Shown in pieces: positions 21,359 through 32,955 of a DNA stretch of 64,000 bases. A program made the translations under genes and the position numbers. The notes beneath the pieces are model-generated. The model worked only from the letters and a program-made list of their open reading frames with translations. It was not told the DNA's origin and made no database searches. The DNA is from Furcasterigmium furcatum (taxonomy: Eukaryota; Ascomycota; Sordariomycetes; Glomerellales; Plectosphaerellaceae). The stretch covers positions 1,619,831 to 1,683,830 of the forward strand of contig BCIA01000002.1 in NCBI GenBank assembly GCA_001599815.1. The letters are read 5' to 3'. Every line of letters starts with the position of its first letter. Within the stretch, counting starts at the first letter, position 1.

Positions 21359-21918
21359 GACTCGCGAGTTGATGATGTGTTATGCCTCCCGGCTCTGATG
21401 ACGGCGAAGAACTCAGGGCACGGCCAGGACAGACCTGTCTCTCTCGCAGAGGCAGCGAGCCTGACCTGCTGCACGACAGCCCATTCATGCGGGGCAGGGC
21501 TGAGTGCCACGGCGCGTACCGATACTCGCTCTGCAGGGGTTGGTTGAGGGTGTCTCGGTATAGCGATAGCCAAGACGCAGATCATCGTCCAATGCTCCTC
21601 GCGCCCTTGCCGGCCCGGCCCCCACATCCGGCCCCGGCTCTGGAGATCCCGTATGGCCTCATGCTGCTGGTAGTGCGCTAGTAGCAATATGAGGCAAGGC
21701 CGAGAGATACCGAGGTGGTTTGGGCCAATTGATTAGAAATGCCCGTTCATGATTTTTCATAAATGTGAAAGCCACTGCACGAGCACACGCAACGGATGGT
21801 GGACGTGATAAATAGAGAAGAGTCCCCTTTCGAAGGTCAAAATCCACGGGCAATTTGACCTGCGTCCTTGAATCTTGGGTCTATCATGCGGTTGACGACA
21901 CTCGAATCCTATCCTGCA
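21359..21918. other. Divergent promoter region, NACHT gene and MFS gene
   Basis: 560 bases between two divergent starts. The centre is AT-richer than its surroundings, around 21730-21850. No repeat or RNA gene was seen. Confidence 0.5.
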
Positions 21919-23366
21919 ATGGAAAAGATGCAAGTAGAACCACTGAGCGAGGAGAGGCCGACACAACTCGAAGGTAGACTCAGCGCCAGACGGCCACCAC
22001 AGAGCAACTCTGACTGACTGGTACCACTAGAAACTGACAATGACGACGACCTGACCTATCCTGAAGGCGGCCTCCAAGCATGGCTCGTCGTCTTCGGCTC
22101 CTGGTGCGCCATGGTGTCCGCGATGGGAGTTCTCAACACCCTCGCAGTGCTCAACGCCTGGGTCGGACAGAACGAGCTGCCTGGTTTCCCGGAGTCGACT
22201 ATTGGATGGATCTTCAGCGCCTATGCCTTCTTTCTCTACTTCTGTGGCGCCCAAGTCGGTGAGAAACATCCAGCCCGGCAGTGGAAATACGCAGGGGAAC
22301 TGATCCGTGAATACAGGCCCCCTCTTCGACGCTCATGATATCAGGTATCTCATCATCCCTGGATCCGTGGGAATGGTCCTGTCACTGGTGTTCTTCAGTC
22401 TGTCCAAAGGTAAGTCTCACAGTCCTCGATGCTTCCACGTCCCATCCCTAACTGACACATCCAGAATTCTACCAGTTCCTCCTCTCCTTCGGCGTCCTCG
22501 GCGGCATCTCAGCATCCCTCCTCTTCACACCCGCCGTCTCCGCCATAGGCCACTGGTTCTACGCCCGCCGCGCCCTCGCAACCGGCATCGCATGCACAGC
22601 GGGCGGCGTGGGCGGCGTCGCCTTCCCCCTCATCATCATGTACTCAGCGCCTCACATCGGCTTCCCCTGGGCCGTTCGCATCATCGCTCTGCTCTGCGGC
22701 ATCCTCGGCCTCGCAGCCTGCTTCACCCTCCGCAAGCGCCTCCCACCGAACCGAAAGGCCGGCGCGGGCATCGACCTCCGCGCCCTCTCGGACGCAAACT
22801 ACGCCGTCACGACCCTCGCCATCTTCCTCATCGAGTTCGCCGTCTTCATCCCCTACACCTACATCTGCGCCCACGCCATCCACATCGGCATCCCCGAGCA
22901 CACGGCCTACAGGCTCAACGCCCTCCTCAACGCGGGCGCCATCCCCGGCCGCGCCCTGCCGGGGTACATCGCCGACCGCGCGGGCGTCTTCAACACAATG
23001 TGCGCCACGGCGCTGACGTGCACCGTCTTCATCTTCGCGCTGTGGTACTCCGTCGACGACGGCGAGGCAAAGATCACCGCCTTCGCCGTCCTCTTCGGCT
23101 TCTGGTCCGGCGCCGCCATCAGCCTGACCCCCGTCTGCGTCGGGCAGGTCTGCAGCACCGAGGACTACGGCAAGAGGAACGGGACGACGTTCTTCATCGC
23201 CAGCTTCGGCGCGCTGACGGGCATCCCGATCGCGGGTGCGATTCTGCAGCAGGGCGGTTATGCTGGGTTGATTCTCTTCGCCGGGGCGGCGTACGCGACG
23301 GCCTTTGCTGCGTTCATCGTGGCCAGAGGCATGGCGGGAGGCTGGAGCATCAAAGTGCTGTTTTGA
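21919..23366 (+). CDS. MFS transporter, monocarboxylate-porter type
   Basis: A plasma-membrane transporter, likely for monocarboxylates or a related small acid; the substrate is not shown. Four exons (21919-21973, 22031-22258, 22317-22409, 22465-23366) give 425 residues in frame. A short acidic N-terminus leads to YPEGGLQAWLVVFGSW, the first-helix signature of fungal MCT-like proteins. About twelve hydrophobic helices follow, with GHWFYARRALATGIA in the central region and GALTGIPIAGAIL near the end. The C-terminus is short. It converges on the UFD1-domain gene 196 bases downstream. Confidence 0.88.
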
Positions 23367-23562
23367 GACTGGAAAAAGGCGCAAAAGCATTGGAAGAAGG
23401 ATCTTCCGGGTTGGTTCATCGTGGCCCTCTGGTCTCATATTCTCATCATGGTATCATCATCTAGACTCTATACAGGTTCCCCTTCTACGCTGTACCCTCA
23501 ACGCCTCGTCGCCAATCCCAAAAATACCCCTTGCAGCTTCCTGAGTATATTGACTGAAGGCC

Positions 23563-25836
23563 CTACACCTTGGTGGGCGCCCAGTTCTGTAGCCACTCCC
23601 TGGCCTTGTCGAGATCGCCGCTCCCGGCCTCGCAGCCAGCGATGCACCACTCCAGCTCGAAGACGTTCTCCGCCGCCAGCATCTCCGCCAGCTTCCTTCG
23701 CTTCCCGCTGCCCTCGTCGACGCAAAAGTGCATCGGCTCCTGCAGGTTCGGCACGGCCTCGACGAGCGGCTTGACGGCCGGCATGGCGGTCTGCGAGCTC
23801 GAGCCCACCGTCTCTAGGCCTAGGTTCGCCCTGCCGGTCTTGCACCACTCGTTGGCGCACCAGGCCTTCTTGCACCCCGACATCAGCTGCGCGAGGTACT
23901 TGCGCTCGATCCGCCGCCGCAGCGCCTTGCCCTCCGGGTCGTGCATGCTGACGTACAGCGGGCCGAAGCAGAGGGAGCAGAGCCCGAGCTCGTTGCCCGG
24001 GCCCTGGCCCATCCTCGTGCCGGCCCCGACGGCGCCGTTGGCCCCCACGCCGTGCAGGGTCCTGCCGCAGTTGACGTTGCGGCAGACGTCGGGCTTCTGC
24101 CGGGAGACCTTGTCGAGCTCGTGGTGCTTGATGTGCGCCGCCATGTCGCGCAGGCGCACGATCTTGTCGCAGAGGTGGCAGTTAGTCGTGCGGGCGCCGT
24201 CGGCGAGCTCGTGCGCCGTGAGGCCGGAGAGGAGCACCTCGGCGGAGGGGTTGACGGGGTCGCCCTCCTGGGGGACTTCGAGGTGGCAGAACTGGCAGAG
24301 GATGAGCTTGCCGGGGCAGACGCTCGTCTTGTGGAGTGCGAGCTCGACCAGTGACGGCACGGACATCTCGCACGAGGGACATGTGCGCTCCGTGTGCCGT
24401 ACTGCGTCGTGCTTCGACTTGCTGGTGACGGAGTCACCGTAATCGTCGTCAAAGTCGCAGTGCCAGTGGTCTTCCCATTCTTGGGACCCCTTCTTGAAAA
24501 CCGACTTGCACTTCGGGCAGACGATGTTGTTCCGCAGACAGAAGTTTTGGTGTAGAACGATGGTTCGCTTCGGAATCCATTGCAGGCAGTTGCTGCACTG
24601 CTCATCGTCCGGTGAGTGGTCGTGAGAAGGGGCGGGCTGTGCCATGGTGGCATCTGTGTCACCCGCTACCCCTGACCGTGCCCTCAGGGTAAAGGGGACG
24701 GGGCTGGGATTGGACGTGTCGACTGGATAGCCGTACACTGATATTAGGAGCTCCTCGGCGCCCTCGAGTTCGACGTTTGTAGGCTGTATGACAATCGACT
24801 TTGAGCCGTTTCGCGCCAGAGAAAAGTTACCCAAGACATGCTCGTGGTCCCGGGGCAGCGCTCGTTGTCGCGTCGACCGCGGACTGACGAACAGGTCCAG
24901 CGATTCAGGCGCCGAAAATCCAGAAAGATCCAGAGTCAAGGGGTTCGACCGGTCCCAAGACGGCAGCCTATAGTCCACATAGTCACCAGGAAGAACCTGT
25001 CCCTGAGCTGGTTTCCAGATGTCGATGTCACCGCCCTTCGAACTTCCGTCTGCGGTGCCGGGCTGGGATTTTGCCATGATCTGGCGAAGCGATTCGCGGG
25101 CTTGCTCTTCATTAAGCGCCTCGATGTCGACTTCGAGGTCGGTATCCACGACGCAGATGCCGTTGCCTTCGGGGAGGAATTTATCCACTAAGAAGCGGTA
25201 TTCCTCGCCCTTTACGCCGCGAACCGTGAGGACAGAGTCTTTTGTGAGCGTCGTGTAGCTCTCGCGGAGCTGGCGCTCGAGCAACGGCTTCCAGTCGTCT
25301 GGGTTGTAGCCAGCCTCGAGGGGTCGCAGCCGGACATAGGTTCCCTTTGGCAGCTGCTCCGCGTGTATGGTAACCCGGGGCTGCGAGTCAACCTCCATCT
25401 CTTGCGTCAAATCTACAGGCTCTCTGGCGGAGCCATTTGCCTCAAATTCCGACAATGTTATGCCCAGGGCTTCCATGAGGTATGTGCCCATGACGACCTC
25501 GCCCTCGTCGGCTGAGAACTCTCGAATGCCCGCATAGACGGTGTTGCCATTGCTCGGGTTGACGAGTCGAAACATCAACGGGTTGGGAAGTTGGCCGGTC
25601 TCTCGGTAGGAGGTATCAACGCGCTGCGCATTGGGATTGCTGTATGGGTTGAACGGATCATAGCGCACGAAGGATTGTGATGGAGGGGCCGGCGCGGCGG
25701 CGAGGAGCTGCTCGAGCGCGGACTGGGGGAGGAGGATCTTGTCGCCTCGGAGATTCTTGGAGGTGGCCGTCGACGGAGCGGCAATGTTGAAGGGAGCAGA
25801 CCACTTCAGCTGAGGTTCCTGATCTTGGTCCTCCAT
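23563..25836 (-). CDS. UFD1-domain zinc-finger protein
   Basis: Intronless, 757 residues from the ATG of MEDQDQEP. The N-terminal half (about 40-240) matches the UFD1/double-psi-barrel domain, with NPLMFRL and VVMGTYLMEALGI blocks; UFD1 works with Cdc48/p97 to pull out ubiquitylated proteins. After a spacer, residues about 395-540 carry several Cys/His pairs (CSNCLQWIPKR, CPKCKSVF, CPSCEMSVP, CQFCHLEVP). A C-terminal Cys-rich region follows. This UFD1 plus TRAF-like zinc-finger layout is common in filamentous fungi and differs from the short yeast Ufd1. The frame stays open for 92 more codons upstream, but that part looks like leader sequence. The ubiquitin role is inferred from the family. 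Confidence 0.85.
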   Translation of the reverse strand: MEDQDQEPQLKWSAPFNIAAPSTATSKNLRGDKILLPQSALEQLLAAAPAPPSQSFVRYDPFNPYSNPNAQRVDTSYRETGQLPNPLMFRLVNPSNGNTVYAGIREFSADEGEVVMGTYLMEALGITLSEFEANGSAREPVDLTQEMEVDSQPRVTIHAEQLPKGTYVRLRPLEAGYNPDDWKPLLERQLRESYTTLTKDSVLTVRGVKGEEYRFLVDKFLPEGNGICVVDTDLEVDIEALNEEQARESLRQIMAKSQPGTADGSSKGGDIDIWKPAQGQVLPGDYVDYRLPSWDRSNPLTLDLSGFSAPESLDLFVSPRSTRQRALPRDHEHVLGNFSLARNGSKSIVIQPTNVELEGAEELLISVYGYPVDTSNPSPVPFTLRARSGVAGDTDATMAQPAPSHDHSPDDEQCSNCLQWIPKRTIVLHQNFCLRNNIVCPKCKSVFKKGSQEWEDHWHCDFDDDYGDSVTSKSKHDAVRHTERTCPSCEMSVPSLVELALHKTSVCPGKLILCQFCHLEVPQEGDPVNPSAEVLLSGLTAHELADGARTTNCHLCDKIVRLRDMAAHIKHHELDKVSRQKPDVCRNVNCGRTLHGVGANGAVGAGTRMGQGPGNELGLCSLCFGPLYVSMHDPEGKALRRRIERKYLAQLMSGCKKAWCANEWCKTGRANLGLETVGSSSQTAMPAVKPLVEAVPNLQEPMHFCVDEGSGKRRKLAEMLAAENVFELEWCIAGCEAGSGDLDKAREWLQNWAPTKV

Positions 25837-28350
25837 CGCGAGAGGATTCAGGTAGAAAGTGAGGAAATCGGCGGTTAGGCGGGGTGAGGAGGGCGGTCGA
25901 GCTTGTTCTTCGCGCTGAACATGTCCACAGAACTGTAAAAAGCACAGGGAGGAGACCAAAGAGATCCGGAACCAGGAGAACCTGTCGCGGAGTAAAGATA
26001 TCAGGCAAGCACGAGACGCGAGCCGCGATGAATCAGCTTCGGAGTGTATTTCTGGCGGGTTCCATCGACCGTGAACAGAAAGGTGATTACGCGATAACGA
26101 TAAGAGCGCCACCAGCCACGGGCGATGACGTTGAGGCGGCTAGACCGGCGCTAAACCGCCTCTGGCTAAGTGCTAAGCTGCCGCCACAGTTCATTAGCCT
26201 CGGCTTCTCTCTGGAAAATGGATGCAATGCAATTTATACCGCTGAAACAGAGACTTGGCTTCCTCCCATGTTTGGCAGGTTGCTATTCTCATCAGTCGAC
26301 CTCGGGCTTGGCGCGTGGCGAGACAGGACATGGGACTCGGGCAAAACGCGCAATGCTTCTTTGGTTGCGCCAGACTCGCATTCTCGGGGCCCCGGATGGT
26401 CCGACCGGTGAGCGCTGAGGCCTTCAACCAGGGGCACATTGAGTGAACGAATTGGGACTAGCGTCTTTGTCGCTCTTAGAGCTCGGTCTTGGCCAAATCA
26501 ACCTCAGGCCAACCCATTGGCATGTCGTGACCTTGCACAGTGATTCGAAAGTCACGAATGTGAAGCACTCTGCCATGACCGTCTCAAATGTCGTGATACT
26601 GGCGTCTAGGGGCCTCCCAACGACACTTCTCACCGGTGCCATTGCCAGATTATCGTCTCACAGCCTCTGCAGAGGACAATATGTATCGTGATCTGGCCAT
26701 CACTCCTGCATGCCCCAATATGACTCGAAGGAAGGCTACTCAAGGCGCTCATGTCTACTATTTAAACCCATTCGAGATAGGTAGGCAACGAGATGCAGAT
26801 AGCCTATCCATGAAGGCAACCAAAGACAATTATCAAACAATACCACGCGTTAACTAAGCGGCCCAACATCAAACAGCCCCCTCACTTCCCCCTACGCCAA
26901 GTTTGACAAAGCTGTCAGCCACGAGCAACACGCTCTCGCCCATCAAGCAAAGTATTCTCACAGCAGCCGACATGGACACAGTGGCCATTGTTCTCATCGT
27001 GGTCGGGAGCATCCTCGGCATAGGATTCATCGCGGCAACAATACACCAATGCAGGCGTTACCGCCCAGAAGATGACAGCGAGTACGAGTTGGAGAGGAGG
27101 TGACACAGCCGCTGGAGATGTTCACGGAGAACAGGGGGAGGCATGAGGATCGCCCGGGCATGGGGGCTGGTGGTTCTGGTAATTTGGAGCTCTGGAATCC
27201 ATGATATATTGGTTTGAGCTAGGACGGCCAACTGAATACATCTTCATTCTTCTCAGACATGGCCCCTCATTATGCTGGGTCCTTTGACGCCGTTCGTGAC
27301 CTCTTTCGCTCTGTTTGGCCTGCACCGCCCAGTCCGAGCTGAGACCGCCTAAAGCAGCGGGGCCCAGGACACCGCCCTCAGGACAGCCATCTCTTCCATT
27401 CTTCTGTTCTTCTCTGGCCTAGACTTCACTTCCGCATGTTCTGGCGCGCTTCCCGGGCTTTTGCTTCCCCGCGCTGCAGGCGGACGCCTCGATGCAACTC
27501 ACGAGAGCTCAGGGTGGCGGGCGGACAAGCAAAGGTCCATGCAGTGACAGTCGGTCAGAACACCGGGCGCATCGGAGCGGGCGGGACCCCCAACGTTCTA
27601 GAGGCTCGTGGCCTGTACCAGCGCACCCTCCAGCGGAAGACCGGCCGAAACACAGCGCCCACAGCAGTGAAATGGCGCCAAGTGGCCCGTCGACGGCGGC
27701 GAGATAGGCGATGGAGCCCCGAAAGCCGGGGTCTAGCAGGGGTCCCGTGCATTAGCACATGCACAACCCCCTCCGGGAGGGCAAGATTAGACGGATGTCG
27801 CGGCTAATTCGGTCATGTAACAGTTTCGTGGCAAGAGCTTCATTGGAGCGCCTTCCAAAGAAAGACAACGGAGACAGACTCATTGATGGATGTCTCTCTT
27901 TTATCCCGCGTCCACGACTCGAACCCCCAATTCCACACACCACACATCCATCTCGTCCCATCTCCTTGGCCTTGCTTTGCCGTTCCCGTGCGGCCCATCC
28001 ACAACGGGCGTTCCCAGTTTGGTTTCATCCGCCCCGGCGATCATCCAGGGTCCCTTTCTTGGGGCTACCTAGGTTGTCTGTCACTCGCCGTACAAAAGGA
28101 TCCCAGGCGGTCACCCTCCTCGATACCTACACCATACACCACCACATCAGGCCACCTCTCTCCCTCACGATACCCCTCTGGTTCAGCAAGCGGCGTCCTT
28201 TTCCGAGCATCATCAACTCCATCCATCCCCCGTCCCAGGACTTGACTTAGACCTCAGCTCGATCGCCAACGCCCTCGTGGTCGCGGCCGTCTTCACCACA
28301 CCACCAAACACCTCCCAACGACTACCACCCCAGCGCCTGGTCGCCGTAAC
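25837..28350. other. Long divergent intergenic region, UFD1 gene and F-box gene
   Basis: About 2.5 kb. It holds the in-frame open leader of the UFD1 gene (to 26112), a possible 43-codon membrane ORF (26972-27103) and a pyrimidine-rich leader before the F-box-like gene (about 27900-28350). No repeat or tRNA was recognised. Confidence 0.5.
26972..27103 (+). CDS. Possible 43-residue single-pass membrane peptide
   Basis: The ATG opens a frame with a clean hydrophobic segment (about residues 4-25, VAIVLIVVGSILGIGF) followed by a basic then acidic tail (CRRYRPEDDSEYELERR). This follows the positive-inside pattern for a small membrane protein. An AT-rich TATTTAAA lies about 210 bases upstream. No homologue is known to me, so it may be chance. 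Confidence 0.3.
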   Translation: MDTVAIVLIVVGSILGIGFIAATIHQCRRYRPEDDSEYELERR

Positions 28351-30263
28351 ATGCTCCAAGTCATCAGCCACACCCCGAACGCGTCGCATGTCCGATTTCT
28401 AGAACTCACCCCTCGTCTCCCTACTCCCCGGCCCATCCCCAGACCTCCGGTCATCCAGTGGAACTCCCTGCTCTGCCTGCTCTCGAACCACCTCATCCTC
28501 GACCACCTCGCCCCCTACCTCCCGGCCTCGGCCCGCCTGAGTCTCGCCTCCACGAGCCGCCCCTTCCGCAACCTCATCCTCAACACCCCCGGCGCCTTCC
28601 GGCACCTCGACCTCTCCCACATCAGCGCAGCACAGCTCGAGCTCGGCGCCATCGACCACGGCGGTGAGGTCTGGCGCAACGTCCAGCTCGACGAGTATCT
28701 GACCGAAGATGAGTGCGTCATTGGCCCGTGCTTGGCTCTGGCTCTAGCTATCCCTCGCGCATTCCGCGATTCTTCACTGGCATTTCCGCTGACATCACTC
28801 CTCCCTCCGACAGCTTCTACTCCGGTCCGCTGAGAGGCATTTTTGCCAACCTCAAACGTCACAACCTCCTCGGCGATGTCCAGACCCTGATCCTGGACGG
28901 CCTCTCCGTCACCTCGGAGCTCTGCCACGAGATCATCCTAGACCCGGCCTTCAATGTCCGCGTCCTCTCCCTCCGGGGCACGAAGAACCTCAACGAGCGC
29001 AAGCTCTGCCGGTCTCTCCAGTACGCCTGCCGTCCGTCCAGGCCCGCGGGCACGCCGCGACTCAAGGCGCTCTACGTCTTTGGTTCTCCCGAGCAGCCCG
29101 CCGAGAGGACCGAGGATGACTGGTACCAGAGGAAGGGCCGCATGACGACCGGCTCCCTGTCGGACGACTGGGCAGCCACGCTCGTCGACTGCCACGGCAT
29201 CATCGCGTTCGACGCTCTGCCCTGCAACGGCCCTCGGCACCTCAACTCGCCCGCCTACGGGAAGATCCAGGCCTCGCATCTGGTCACACCAATGGGCGCA
29301 CCCCACGACACCCAGTGGGCCGTGGCAAGCTTCGCGCTCTCGTCCTGCGCGGGCTGCGGCGCCGCTCCAGAGGGCCTCGTCACGCATGCACGCACTCCGC
29401 CCTCGCAGCTGCCGCTGCTTGCTCCGCCGCCCTTGATGTCGTCCTCCCTGAAGGCCTGCACGACCCCCACGTCGGCGACGGAGTGCTCCCAGCCCGGAAC
29501 CTTCGTAGCCCGGTGTTTCGACTGTCTTCGCGACCGGTACTGCAGCTGCTGCCACAAGTGGTGGTGCGAGGACTGCTACACGCCGCCCACCGCACCCGTC
29601 TTCCACCGCTCGCTGTCGACGAGCGACGTCGTGATCGTCAGTCCTGACGGCGATGCCTGGATCCAGCATCACGAAGGCGCGGACGCTGCCGTGGCCAAAC
29701 CCAAGGTATGGCGCCATCTCTGCCTTGACACCTGCGCCGGGAACAGAATGTGACGACCCGGGAGTATGAGAACGAGGAGGAATACCCTTGGCGGGGAGGC
29801 GTCGTCTCGGCTGGAACACGCACAGCCCCGACGGACCCCCTCGCCTCGGTAGCAAAAGTATCGTGGCCCCTATTTCATATCCCAGCGGTCGTGGAGCTTT
29901 GTTGCGTTCCGAGGTTTCCCATTCGCCGGTAGCATGGTACTACATATGATGGTCGTGCTGACAACGTCACCCCTACAGGCACGCATCGTGAGGAGTTGCT
30001 GGGAGTGTGGTAACAACGTGAGTTCTCATGAGTCTGTCCATACCTCTGAAAAACGCCTATTTAACACGGCCGTCAGTGCTCCGAATGCATCGAGCATACC
30101 CAGCGCATCTGCAAAGGCTGCCGCGGAGGGTACTGCGTCACCCATAACGAGGGCTCGACGTCCACCCACGTAAGTTCCAGGCCCGCTGCCCATCCGTAGA
30201 ACCTGACTTTGCTGACCAACTCGACAGTGCGATTGTGCGACCTCCTCTGACCCCATCTGCTGA
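28351..30263 (+). CDS. F-box-like protein with C-terminal Cys-rich zinc-binding tail
   Basis: Probable substrate adaptor of an SCF-type ubiquitin ligase. Exons are 28351-28712, 28814-29705, 29979-30017, 30077-30169 and 30228-30263 (473 residues). The F-box-like helices lie at about 38-85 (LLSNHLILDHLAPYLPASAR). A leucine-rich middle follows (VQTLILDGLSV, VRVLSLRGT). The tail holds paired cysteines: CAGCG, CFDCLRDRYCSCCHKWWCEDC, then CWECGNN, CSECIEHTQRICKGC and a final CDC. The last three exons are tiny but keep frame and rebuild the Cys pairs. A further exon starting at 29747 (NVTTREYENEEEYPW) may be used, but its upstream intron would be only 41 bases. The exact third-exon model is uncertain. 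Confidence 0.75.
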
Positions 30264-31978
30264 TGTGTTGCTGACTCTTCTTCATAGGGTGTGCCACCCG
30301 TGGGCCGCGTGGTCGATTCCTCCGCCATCTCTGAGCTGGCCGGCAGGCAGCTCGACCTTTTCCCATCTCTTCCCATATTCCTCTCTACCCCCTTCTTCCG
30401 GCGTTTGGTATCGGTGTTGCACACTCCTCTCTTCTTCCCCCCTTCGGTGTCCCAGTTCGGCCGGGCGAATCAGAACAGCATACGGTTGCGGCAGTCGGTT
30501 TTCCTGGGCGTTCTCGTCGTTTGCGCGCGCGCGGGCATAGCACTCTCTGGGCGGATCTGCCGCGGTTTCCTGATACCCTCACGTCCCTACCCGGACAGCG
30601 TCTGGGGAAATCTTGTCTCGCATCTCGCATCTCGCACTCTGCCCCTAGGCAGAGTAATGACCACTTCATTAACATCGGTTTCTCTCCCGGGATGCCAGAG
30701 TGATGTATGACACCCCTGGTCCTGTGATCCGTGATTTGTCCGCCGCGTAATGGCTTGGCTGCATTCCCTCAGGTCGAGATCTCGATCTTGAGCACATGGG
30801 CCTTTTGACGTGATACTCGTGCCACAGCGATTTCCCGCTTTCCCGGGCGACAACGCGCGGTCTTGGCTCCGTGGGCCAGTCACCGGTGAGGGGCAGCTTG
30901 CCCCGTTGGACGTGTCACCTCGCCCCTGGTCGCACGCATACGTGAATGCCATGCTCGTCTGGCGCATAGGGGCGAGGGCGAGGCGGGCTGTCACGAAGGA
31001 TCGGGGGATCGACGGGGGTATTTTGTCGGTGCTGGGCCGCCGAGGGCGCGCAGTATCGATCGATGGTTCGCGGGGCTCTGGGGATCGGGATAAGGGGCTG
31101 CCATCGCGATGAGACGGGATCATGGCCGGCGGTGGCCGGCGGAGCGGGTGAGTCGGTTCTATCTCGTGAGACGGCTGTCGATCAGGCGTCGCGGTCTGGG
31201 ATCGTCAGAGCCAGAGGCCGGAGCGAGGGTCGGGGTTGATGTTGAAAATCCGGTTGGTCGCTGCATGGGGTTTTCGAAAGGAACGGTGTTGATGAGGGTG
31301 ACTGTGGCCATGGGATTCCTGCAGAATGGACCGAGGGTCTCCGAGAAGTTGTCTTGGAATCGAGATCCTCCGTATCAAGATGTTCGGTTTCTGATATTCC
31401 TGAATGGGTATTGGGCAGGATGGCGATATGCAAAGTGATACAGGCTCCTGGGAGCTGGCGAGACTCGTCCACGAGGAGTTGAGGGGTCCGGATCGGTGAC
31501 AGGTTACCAGGTGAACTTGCGGGAAGGTCGGAGACTCGAAGCAGCGGCCACGGCATTCATCAGATCTGAGAGGATTGTCAAGAGACCATTTCGGTGGCGA
31601 TGTTCTCACCACCTGAGGCTTCAACAGAATGATTTGTCAGCTCAACAATACCACGAGGCATGTCCACCAAGCCAGATGACGCTCCTGAATCCCAATGTCG
31701 GCACCGACAGGGTCTCGCAGGGGAGAGCAGTCCCTAAGTAGCAGCAGGTAGGGTGCCCTCGCGCGTAACCCGCCCTGGGATGCAGGCGGCACAAACTCCG
31801 CCACGGGAACGAGGACGGTTCCACGATGCGAAGGCAGCCCGCGAATTTAAGCGTTGCCTGTTCCCAGAATCCGGGCGTGGTGTCGATCTTTCCCTAGGCA
31901 AACCCACGCATCGCCCCCGCCCTCACATCGAGATTTCCGACCAGAAGATCGGATCGAGCTACCCCCTGCGTGTTGAAC
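30264..31978. other. Intergenic, no gene seen
   Basis: 1.7 kb between the F-box-like gene and the cupin gene. Several G+C-driven frames overlap on both strands without domains. A short alternating GC run lies near 30526. Nothing else recognised. Confidence 0.45.
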
Positions 31979-32728
31979 ATGGTATCTCCTACCGAGCTCG
32001 CCCTGCGGCTGGGCGCCGCCAGCCTCTTCCTGGCCCTGGCCGGCGCCGTGGACCAGACGCTCGACGCGGACCTGGTCCGCGCGCTGAAGACGAGTGCCAC
32101 GGGCCTCGACAGGGCGAACCTGCTCCCGAGCGATGACGACTGGCGGTTCGACTACTTCCAGCACCAGTACCACACCTACTCGCCGGGCGGCGTGGTGAAC
32201 GCCAACGCGGCGACGTTCCCGGCGACGGTGGGCAACGGGATGACGATGGCCTGGATAAGTCTCGGGCCCTGCGCCATGCTGCCGCCGCACTTCCACCCGC
32301 GGGCATCCAACTACGTCGTGTCCGTCGAGGGCACGACGGAGACGTTCATGGTCCTGGAGAACGGGTCCCGGGTGGTCAAGACGACGCTGGGGCCGGGGCA
32401 GATGACGATATTTCCGACCGGGAGCATGCACACCATGTATAACACGGGTGAGTTCTGATGAATCCCTCGGGATGGCATGGCGCTAACACTTGCAGGTTGT
32501 GGCAATGCGACGCTGATATCGGCACTGAGCTCCGAGGACGCGGGCACGCATAACGTGGCGAACAGTCTGTTCGGTCTGCCCTCGCACATCCTGGCCGCGG
32601 CGTTTGGCGATAGTCCGCTGTCGGATGAGTTCGCCAAGCTGTCTCGGCACATCCCTGGCTTCGGCACCGGGGCCTCCGAGGGGCCGGAAGAATGCCTGAG
32701 GCGGTGCGATGCCGGGCCGCCGACGTAG
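31979..32728 (+). CDS. Secreted cupin (germin/spherulin-like)
   Basis: Two exons (31979-32447, 32496-32728; 48-base intron with a CTAAC branch) give 233 residues. Residues about 8-23 form a signal peptide ending AGA. The single cupin barrel has motif 1 PPHFHPRASNYVV (His 104 and 106) and motif 2 GQMTIFPTGSMHTMYN (His 151). The Glu expected shortly after HxH in motif 1 is not there; Asn 111 occupies that area. Three of four usual metal ligands therefore remain. Germin-like proteins may be oxidases, superoxide dismutases or storage proteins; no activity can be assigned. It converges on ARP6, with 227 bases between stops. Confidence 0.83.
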
Positions 32729-32955
32729 GTGACATGGTCCTGGTACGTCTCGGCGAGAGGATATCGGCAGCCTGCTGATGCCCATATAGGCACGACAGAG
32801 ACGACCGGCAGGATGTATTGAACGCACTGGGCGGACCCCTGGAAACCGGGGTCATGGGATTTCTGGTGTACATCTGGCAGTTGGTGTTCTGATCTGCAAC
32901 GCTTGTTCATAGATGTGGTCCGCGGACCAGGAGGTAATCTCTCTTCAGAGTTGTT

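Noticed and set aside
22307..23464. 385-codon Arg/His/Pro-rich plus frame over the MFS gene
   Set aside because: Shifted frame of the transporter; its composition is unnatural and the spliced transporter frame is clearly correct.
27900..27940. GGTTCGAGTC-like B box (minus strand)
   Set aside because: No matching A box or cloverleaf around it, so not a tRNA.
30587..31123. 178-codon minus frame in the gap before the cupin gene
   Set aside because: Pro/Arg/Ser-rich, overlaps other frames of equal quality and has no recognisable motif.
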